Shown here piece by piece: positions 56,269 to 64,000 of a stretch of 64,000 nucleotides of DNA. The first letter of the stretch is position 1; each line of letters begins with the position of its first letter. The DNA is from Amyloporia xantha (lineage: Eukaryota > Basidiomycota > Agaricomycetes > Polyporales > Adustoporiaceae): the NCBI GenBank assembly GCA_036971615.1, contig JAYKKR010000032.1, positions 248,001 through 312,000 on the forward strand. Reading direction: 5' to 3'. Under the pieces are notes generated by a model. The model worked only from the letters and a program-made list of their open reading frames with translations, was not told where the DNA came from and did no database searches. A program made the translations under genes and the position numbers.

Positions 56269-59200
56269 ATGAAACCGCGACCTCGCGGGACAATCATCAC
56301 GGTAGGGCGCGGTGTTCGCTACGGTACAAGACTCGAGAAGCATACGACGCGGGGAGTTGAGTATGTATTCAGGGACAATCGCGAAGGGGAGCGAACTCCT
56401 AGCCGATCACCCTCGAAATCTCCAAGAAAAACGCCAACTCGAGCGAACACCGCAATGCCGTCACCGGATGATATCCGCGAAGATCCGCCCATTGAAATGC
56501 CCCCTGCGGCATAAGGTAAAACTGCTTTGAATGGTTGTCGAGCGGGATTGCTGATGGCGAGATGTGTCACAGGGCCAGAATGACTTTATGCGAGACTGGC
56601 TTCCCCACCGCGAGGCTTATCTCGCCTGCCTGTTGGAGCGAGAAGCACCGCCACTGAACAGACAATGTACTAGATGCCATTCCGCGGAAGGTGATTGGCG
56701 CTGCCTTGAGTGCTACGGATGCCCCGTGACATGTCAAGAGTGCTGTCAGATCTCGCACAGTACGATGCCACTCCACCGTGTCGAAAAGTGGAGCGGCGAT
56801 TTCTTCTCGCCCGCATGGCTGAATGACGCGGGCGTGCGTATCTGGTTGGGCCATCAGGGCAAGCAATGCGCGCAGGCTGCGGAAACAGAGTCGCGCGAGC
56901 ACGCGAGTCCTGAGCTTGAAGTCCGCGACCGGCCTGAGTCCCCTGTAGCGCCGCGACCCGTATTTACACCTGCATTCGCGCGCGCGACGGAAATCGTGGT
57001 TGTTGTGGATGTCACCGGCGTGCACGAGATCGGAGTCGGGTGGTGCTCTTGTCCGAATGCAACTAGCCCGGACAAACAACTGCTCGCAATGGGCCTTTAC
57101 CCGGGGAGTACATTGCGCCCAAGAACCGCGTTCACGTTCAGAGTCCTGGACGACTTCCTGCTAACCAACAAAGAGTGCAAGACCTCCGCGATGAGCTACT
57201 ATAGTAAACTCACGCGCGTAACGAACAATGCATTTCCGGATAGGGTACCGGTCGGTCCTTTGTCCTCTCGCACATCCATTCGCACTGATGTTCTTGAATA
57301 GGACCGCTACCGCGAGCTACTGCGACTTTCGCGACAATGGCGGAACCTCAAGTATCGTAAATGGCACGGATATGGCCATTCAGTGACAGCGCCCATACCA
57401 CCAGGCGGGCTGGCCATCTTCTGCCCAACCTGTCCCCAACCGCGTGTCAACATACCAGATAACTATCGCGAGGACCCAGAGCAGTGAGTTTTCTGTTCCT
57501 CAACCGGATTCGGGACATAAACACCTCTTTGTCCAGGTGGAAGTACATGCGCTCTGTCGTCATGGATGGCAACTTCAGCGCGGAGCATTTGCGCATGAGA
57601 AACCCGAACGACGATGTGGCACTCAGCGATGGCCAAGGGTTCATGGTAGGCGAAAGGCTATACAAGGAGCACCTAAAGGTGGCCTTGGAGTTCAAAGAGG
57701 TCCGTCACAGACCTTGTCGCGGTGGAGATACGCTCACATTACGCGCGCGGCTGATGGCTATAGAAGTCCGATTGTCACGACCATCGCGCGGTCAATCAGG
57801 CCAACGCAGATCGGCATAATCTGGAGGCTACAGGGATTGGCGCGGCGGCCTGCGCTCGCCATGGGTGCTTTGTTCCACATGCCGTGGTAGATTTTCAGAA
57901 AGGCGAACGGTAAGCACCGTCGCGACGGCTGCGCGACCGCGACTGATCATATTCAACTCACAGTCAAATGAATATGGACTATGCGCTGAACAGCGTCCTC
58001 GCGAGCCTCGGGGGGATCAAAACACTCCTGGTAATGTACGACATTATGTGCCAGTACAGCAAGAGACTGCACATCCGATTCAGTGGAAATCCATACCTAA
58101 AAATGCCCCCGGGGCTGACAATACGGAGCGGCATTGGACTGTTCCACGTTCATGGCCATCAAGATAGTTGCTTCCCTCGATACTCTCCCAACTTCATTGA
58201 GGGCGCGGGGCAAATAGATGGCGAGGTAATTGAAACCTTATGGGCACCCCTCAACAACATATCAGGAAGCACCCGCGGGATGTCCACGGCGCATAGGAAG
58301 GAGGTCATTGACGACCATATGAACGACTCCAACTGGAAGAAGTTGACGGGCATGGGTGCGTATTTTGTCGAGAAGGGTGTCGCGGCGGTGACATTATAGT
58401 GCACTCCTAGGGAACTCACTTGTCCGAAAGTGGAAGAAGGCCGCGGCCGGACGACAGGAGAGCGCCGAGGTGCTGGCACAGATGGAGGCAACCGCGAGCG
58501 ATGAGCAGCTTGAATCCTGGACCGCGCAGGAGACCCGCGCCATGGGGAACCGCGACCGCGACGTGAAAGAGATGGATGTGTATGACGTCCAGTTGAAGAA
58601 GGGCAAGTGCCATCACGTTTTGCTGCTTCCTCGACCACTAGTAATATTCCTCACAGCGCCAGGGAAAGTCGCGATCCAATTAGATCTCACCCGCGAGGAG
58701 ACCAATGCCGGCCGCCGTCAAGGAGTGGCCCAATGGCTCGCGAATGGAATGAAGATCCAGGAGACACAGTAGGTCATATGCATTGAACGCCGGACAACAC
58801 GTTGATGCTTCACAAAACAGACTCAACATACGTGCGTTGAAGAAGAAGTTGGGCGTCATCCATTACTCGCAGATCAGCTGCAACTTGAAGAGAAGAGACA
58901 AAGGCTACAAAAGCGAATCGACACCTTTCAGGCATTGACATCGACATTTCTGCCTGGCCTGGACGATGAAGACGCCGATTGTCTTCGTGCACCGTATGAT
59001 GGTGCAGAGTGGGTGGACCTTGAAGAGGAGATAAATCCCCTGGACGAGATGGGTGAAGTCGAGAACGAGGCGCGATTTGAACCTGAGGAGGCCGCGCTGT
59101 GGCTGCCGTCTGAGTTAGGTAACGATGTGATGCATCGCCATGATCTCGGTGAGGTCGCGGAGGAGGAGCTGCGTCTCCGCGAAGGCCAAGCAAATGATGC

Positions 59201-59840
59201 GCTCCACCTGATTCGTCTCGCGATTGGCTTCCGCTCTGTACTCTACCGTACTGGAGTGAGAGCCGCGACGAGCCAACGTCTGAAGTTGCGCTCTTGGGAT
59301 GATGTCGCGGTGGTGAACAAAACAGTGAATGAGAACGCGCGGATATACACCCAGGCGCGGCGCGCGATGGAAGGTCTTGGAGCAAGTCCCGCGACACTGC
59401 AGAAGTATCAGCGCTTGGTCCGCGAAAATCTCAGATCCATCACAGCACTCATGGATAATTCCCTTCGCGGAACCCGCAACACTGGTCTCTCCTGGATTTG
59501 GACAGTAGACTTGCATGGAGACGGTGCACACTCAAATTGGATGGCAGAGTGTAAGTCTGACATTTAATTCCGATGACTCTTGCTAACCTCACAATCAGTG
59601 CACCGAGTGAATTGGCTGAGAGCACGCGCGCGCCGCGACAGATGGCAAGAGGACTACACCATTCTGGTCGCGGAGATGGGGTGGACAGAAGTCAGCTTCC
59701 GTAAACGCGCGCATGCATGGTGGTCGCGCGGAAACGTCCCGTACATTGGCCCGGGCCACAAGTGCTATGCCCTGCGACAAGCCGCGATGTACAATTCCTT
59801 GGGAGACGCGCTCAGTGCGCTTTGTGCGACATGTAAATAG
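56269..59840 (+). CDS. CxC2-like KDZ transposase, apparently inactivated
   Basis: At least nine exons. Exon 1 (ATG 56269) gives MKPRPRGTIITVGRGVRYGT and ends with an in-frame TAA (56512-56514) just before its GTAAAA donor. Exon 2 holds the CxC2 cysteine region (QCTRCHSAEGDWRCLECYGC, CQECCQISH) and the EIGVGWCSCPNA and QLLAMGLYPG blocks. Then come VVMDGNFSAEHLRMRNPNDD (57537 on), HRAVNQANADRHNLEATGIG, HGCFVPHAVVDFQKGER, LLVMYDIMCQYSKRLHIRFS and DGEVIETLWAPLN, giving the D, D and E expected of the KDZ core. A probable one-base deletion near 58851 shifts the frame between ALKKKLGV and HPLLADQLQLEEKRQRLQKR. The rest is open to a stop at 59838-59840. Family certain; this copy looks disabled unless the two lesions are assembly errors or bypassed. 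Confidence 0.88.
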
Positions 59841-59920
59841 TAATGTATCACGCTGGTTTTATTCCCGAAGTAAGAGTTTACATTGGCACTGTGACATCCC
59901 CTAACGGCCCAATTTATACT

Positions 59921-61353
59921 CTATTTGTAGTACGATGTTTCCATCCAATGAGGTGCAGCCACTCCCATTGCGGTGTGGATAGCGTCTCGCATGAAATATG
60001 CATAACATACGCGATCCCCTTGACACGGCGGAACAGCATGCCGCAGCACCTTGCCACATAGCGCAATCACAGATCCCGGTGGGTAATGGACTGTCAGTCC
60101 AGGTCCGTCCATCTCGAAATGGAGGTCGCGGTAGGAGCCGAATGTCGCGAGGAGGTCATACCACGGCTTCCTCGAGTTGCTGTCGCGGTGGCGCGGTGTC
60201 TCGCGGTTGGATATTATCTGGACCGCGTTGAACGGTGTCGCCCATCCCTGCATGCTGTCCCTCAACGATGGGTCCTGCATCAATCTACGCATGGTTTCGC
60301 GACCCGCCGCGTATAATGCGGGATGAACTACTGCTAGGACCGCAGATAGGATAGCGGAAGTCTCCGCGATCGCAGCCATCCATTGCCGCCCGCTCACCAA
60401 GTTGGCGCCTTGCAGACTCGCGGATGCATTGAGCGCATGTGGAGGCCCCTGCAAATAATGTTTATTCCATTATTTCCTCCTGGCAGACATCATCAACTCA
60501 CTACATGACCCTGCTGATACCATGCCGGGGATATATTCACACATCCTGGTGGTATTGAACATGTGGCTGGGTCGCGGAAAAGACTTCCCATCTGACGCCA
60601 ACCCTTGGCATTTGCTCGCGGCCCACTATGCCTGAGCTGCTGAGTTAGAACTCCTGTCGCGATGTCCATTTCACTCTGACCTCGATGTGTCAGTTTAGTG
60701 TATCCACACAAGAGGTCTACCAAGTGAATACCTGACGTTGCGGTGATAATAAAGCGGGAAGGAACCAACCGATGATGCGGTCATGCGCGTCGGTCAGAAT
60801 CGACGGCTGGTTAATACACATAACCTTGTCTGGAAGTATGCGCGCCCACTTTGCTTTCAACGCGTCTTCCAGCTTGGCGTTCTGGCCGTTCGCTTGCAAC
60901 CCTAAAGCATCCGAGTATCTGTCAACATCCCAAGGGATGCGAACTGGCCAGACATGAGCAAAGATTTACACTCCGAAGCAGAATTGTTACGAAACCACGA
61001 TGAAGGAATGCGCGCGCCAGTTGGTCGGCAATCGCGCTGCATTCGCCGACAAGATACGTGCTAATATTCAACGCCACAGGAGGTGGCGGTGCCACACCGA
61101 CATCGTGTCTCAGCAGGTGCAGTCTTCTACGGAACATGACTTGCATGAAAGCCGCAAGCTCGTCCGTCAAATCCATGTTTGCTAACTGTAAACTGCTCGC
61201 GGACCTTCAGGACACCGGTCGCGGTTGTGTCTCGATGCTCACCCAAATTCCTTCCGTGCGTGATATCGCGCGCAAGCTTTGTAGCGTCCCCGCCCAAGTT
61301 CGCAGAACAACTAGGACATCGGGACCACGCGGTTCCAGCATGTATGTCCTCAT
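59921..61353 (-). CDS. TET/JBP-family 2-oxoglutarate/Fe(II) dioxygenase
   Basis: Enzymes of this family oxidise the methyl group of 5-methylcytosine or thymine in DNA. The last exon (about 60450-59921) has iron ligands H and D in TPRHRDSNS and the distal histidine in KVLRHAV. The 2-oxoglutarate arginine is in GDRVCYAYFMRD, with WYDLLATFGSYRDLHFEM between, as in fungal TET/JBP proteins. Upstream exons give RILPDKVMCINQPSILTDAH and RIIGWFLPALLSPQRQ (60899-60745), then MDLTDELAAFMQVMFRRRLH (61176 on). A first exon from ATG 61353 reads MRTYMLEPRGPDVLVVLRTW. The splice near 60735 is unclear. It is convergent with the KDZ transposase, 80 bp apart, the known KDZ-TET/JBP partnership. All catalytic residues are present. 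Confidence 0.82.
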
Positions 61354-61626
61354 GACGACCACATCCCTGTTTAGATCTCATATTGGACCCGGCGCGGATG
61401 TCCGGAACTCAGCGATTCGGTGACCAATCATAGCGCAATGATATTAGGCCCCGCAGTTGGATGTGACTGTCGCGGTCAGTCGACATGAAACTGCAATCCG
61501 CTTTGGGACTGGTCGCGGTTCGTGAGTTGAGGAGCGCCTGGCAAAGCGCTTCCAATTCCACAACAGGAACTTGTCACTAAATTTCAACACTCATCTGCTC
61601 ACGCGACAAAGCATAAAACGAACAGT

Positions 61627-64000
61627 ATGAGTCTTAAAGGCATCCACACCAGCTCTTTAGGTGATGAGCTCGAGCTTTTCAAGCCTGCGGACAGGAACGC
61701 GCGCAAAAACATCATCGACACGACCTTGATAAAATTACAGGGAGAGCATGCGACTCTTGCAAAGCAGGACAAAGGTGGCTTACGACGTGTATGTTGGCTG
61801 CAATTCTCTGCGCAACGAAGGCTGACAATAGGGTAGCAACTCTCGGCATGGTTTCGCAACGGTGCTCGAGGCAGCGGGCGAAAGAAGCCAATGAGATGGG
61901 GCGGAAAAGATCAGGCCCTGAGCAATTCGGGCTTGAGAACAGAGAACTCGTTAAGGCGGCTTCGAAGGAGATCACGAATGGAGACGGTATAGGCAACAAG
62001 AATATCGGCGCGTGGCCAGCCGCGCAAGCTCGGCTTTGGAAGGCACTCAGCGCAGATGAGCAAGCTGGATATATCGCGAGGGCGAATGCCCCGTCTGAGG
62101 CCAAGCGGCCTGCAAGCTTGCCGTCGCGGAAGTATGTGCCTCTCCGTTTCGGTCGCGCGCGTCGAGCTAAAAGTTGTATAGAGTCATTCAAAGGAAACTG
62201 GTGCAGCGCCTCAAAGCATTTACGACTCAAATCTATTGTGACTACGGTGTACGAATGGTCGCGTTTTCCGCGGTTCAAGTGGGACCTGAGGAAATCTTGG
62301 TGGATACGTGAGGTTGTACTTTGGCGCGACAATTTAATACTCACATGCATAACAGGCACGATTACAATAAAGATTTAGAAGGGGCACCCCATTCACAGAC
62401 ATGCCTAACTGGGATGAAGACACACAAACCCAATTCGGATTATACAGTCGCAATGTGTTCCTGGATGGAGTGGTAGCAGATCAGTCACAAAGTGCAGCCA
62501 TGAGGAAGGTGCGAATAAGGGAAGCCATGGACGTGGATGCGGAAGGCCTTCCGCTGATTCCAGTGCCAAAGGCAGATGAAGGCCGCGAGAAGCTGGACGA
62601 CTTGAAAGCCATGCTCCGCGAGTTCCTGAACATTCATTTTCGTGAGCTCGTATTTCCGCTTGCACACGTGGTCTCTAACGTTTTGGCAGAGGCCGCGACC
62701 GGCAACGCAAAAGCCCGCGCGCCGTGGACCCATATCACGCAGAATCCGTCGCTTTATTTCGAAGACGAAATGACGCCGGACGGGATGGGTCTGCGCGATC
62801 CTTCGCACATGACGGATGGACCCCTCAGGAGCTTGCTACAATACTGGCGCGACCGACAAGTAACCAACAGCGGCCACTCTCCCTTCCGGTTCAAGGCGTA
62901 TATGGTCAAGCGCGATGATGCCGGCGATGCGATAATGGCGCGGGCCGAATACAGCGAGGCCTATATCGAGGAGCGGAAGAAGCCCGCGCGAAAGCATAAA
63001 AAGAACAAAGGGAAGGCGAGCAAGAAGGCGCGAGGAAAGCGCCCTGCCCGCGCAGTCCCCGGACGCGGTCGTGATGATGACTCTGAAGATGATGAGGTTG
63101 ATCGCGACTTTGGAGACGAGAGCGACGATGCCTCCGGTGATGAGAATGACCCCCTACTCATTTGCGAGAAGCCAACAAACTGGGCTTTGAAATCGCGGAC
63201 ACGTCGAGACAAGTTCCTCATGGCAATTGGAACGGGCGAGGTCTATTTTGAAGTGGTTCACAATTTGCAGAACTTTATGGTGAGTGGCGCGCGGTCTCAT
63301 ATCATACCGCGACTAACCCTGAATCTGCAGCGCGGCACTAAACCTGTTCCCCAGCCACTGTGCCAACAGGGCTGGACGTCTTGGGAGTATACGGAAAGAT
63401 ACCTCCCGCCGCATGTGCACAGTGATCCGAATGGGCTCGACGAGATCCTCCAATGGATGGATGATGCACCTTATCTGGATGAAGAAGGTAACCTCCCGCG
63501 CGATAGCGCCGGGTACAGCGCGATCATTGAGCAGTTCATTCTCATCGCGGGACTAATCACGCGCGAGTTTGACGTTGTTCAATTTGGGTGGGAGGAAGAG
63601 GAGGACGCCGCACAGTCAGGCATTCCTGCACATGTCGTCGGCACACAGATCGACTTTATGGACGTGGTCAATCGAATCGACCCAATGCTGAGGCTCCTCT
63701 GTGACGTAATGAGGGAGTCGGAGGCGCAGGCAGCTGCCCTGCCCGCGGCACACACGCTCACCACTGGTGGAGAATCATCGCGGTCCAATACGGTGCAACC
63801 GCCATCACCTAACATTTCGAGCGGTGACAAAGGTGGCAAATCTCAGGATGCAAGGTTCACAGATTCAGGAGCTACTGAAGAGCCTACCGCGGGATCCTCC
63901 ACACAGCGCGAGCACCTTCACCATGAAGGAAAGTTGGGTCGCGAGGACGCGCGACAGTCCTTCTCCACGCGCGACAGTCCTGGAGACCGCGATCAAGGGG
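61627..64000 (+). CDS. Large unrecognised cargo gene (partial at window edge)
   Basis: Begins at ATG 61627 (MSLKGIHTSSLGDELELFKP, then KNIIDTTLIKLQGEHATLAK). After an intron it has WPAAQARLWKALSADEQAGY, a helix pattern common in basidiomycete transposon-linked proteins. VIQRKLVQRLKAFTTQIYCD and VRMVAFSAVQVGPEEILVDT follow. From about 62380 the frame GTPFTDMPNWDEDTQTQFG stays open through a lysine-rich stretch (KKPARKHKKNKGKASKKARG) and an acidic block (DDDSEDDEVDRDFGDESDD). A GTGAGT...CTGCAG intron lies at about 63280-63330. It runs off the right edge without a stop. I do not recognise a catalytic domain. The strong charge segregation and its position suggest a nuclear, element-associated protein. 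Confidence 0.6.

Larger units (their letters stand above)
47745..64000. mobile_element. Large KDZ-type DNA transposon or cluster (right end outside window)
   Basis: From about 47.75 kb the texture changes to CGCG-rich DNA. It contains a subterminal tandem repeat, a CxC2-like KDZ transposase (56269-59840), a TET/JBP-like dioxygenase (59921-61353) and several genes without relatives elsewhere in the window. KDZ transposons with TET/JBP genes are an established basidiomycete combination. The left boundary is inferred from where the reductase homology stops and GC-rich sequence (CCCTAGTGGCGCCGG) starts. No right terminus or target duplication is visible. Several nested elements rather than one cannot be excluded. 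Confidence 0.6.

Overview
The window looks like an accessory, transposon-rich segment of an Agaricomycete (mushroom-class basidiomycete) genome. Genes are split by many 45-65 nt GT-AG introns. They include F-box/LRR-like proteins, an indoleamine dioxygenase, a GEN1-type nuclease, an SRPK/LAMMER-type kinase and KDZ (CxC2-type) transposons with a TET/JBP dioxygenase. I cannot name the genus. Everything below was read from the sequence by eye, without database searches.

Layout. 1-4.7 kb is AT-rich repeat: the N-terminal part of a Ty3/gypsy Pol running off the left edge, three tRNA-headed SINE-like copies and a 141-bp CACTA-like MITE. 4.7-16.6 kb carries host-type genes: an IDO-like dioxygenase, GEN1, an HMG-box protein and two F-box-like genes. 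19.6-33.96 kb is one LTR retrotransposon transcribed leftwards, with nearly identical LTRs, gag-protease and pol ORFs and two copies of the polypurine tract. It also holds an intron-containing gene on the opposite strand between pol and the 3' LTR. Its left LTR is split by a 3.54-kb inverted-repeat (foldback) element whose arms are full of GC-rich minisatellite. 34-43.7 kb carries a protein kinase ending 65 bp from the retrotransposon, an F-box-like gene that is an inverted paralogue of the one at 14.6-16.6 kb, another F-box-like gene and several unrecognised multi-exon genes. 45.1-47.7 kb is a divergent ribonucleotide reductase large-subunit gene that lacks its N-terminal ATP cone and has lost several catalytic residues while keeping its redox cysteines.

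47.75 kb to the right edge has a different texture (CGCG-rich) and reads as one large KDZ-type mobile element, or a cluster of them, running out of the window. It holds a 165-bp tandem repeat near its left end, a gene built from duplicated mini-exons, a frameshifted coiled-coil gene, a tandem gene pair with duplicated promoters and a CxC2-like KDZ transposase with one in-frame stop and one apparent frameshift. A convergent TET/JBP-family dioxygenase and a large unrecognised gene cut by the window edge complete it. KDZ transposons carrying TET/JBP genes are known in basidiomycetes; most of the other cargo I do not recognise.

The observations I would follow first are the antisense spliced gene and second polypurine tract inside the retrotransposon, the foldback element in its LTR, the ribonucleotide-reductase pseudoenzyme beside the KDZ element, the KDZ cargo set, and the SINE family with degenerate CTGACA tails.
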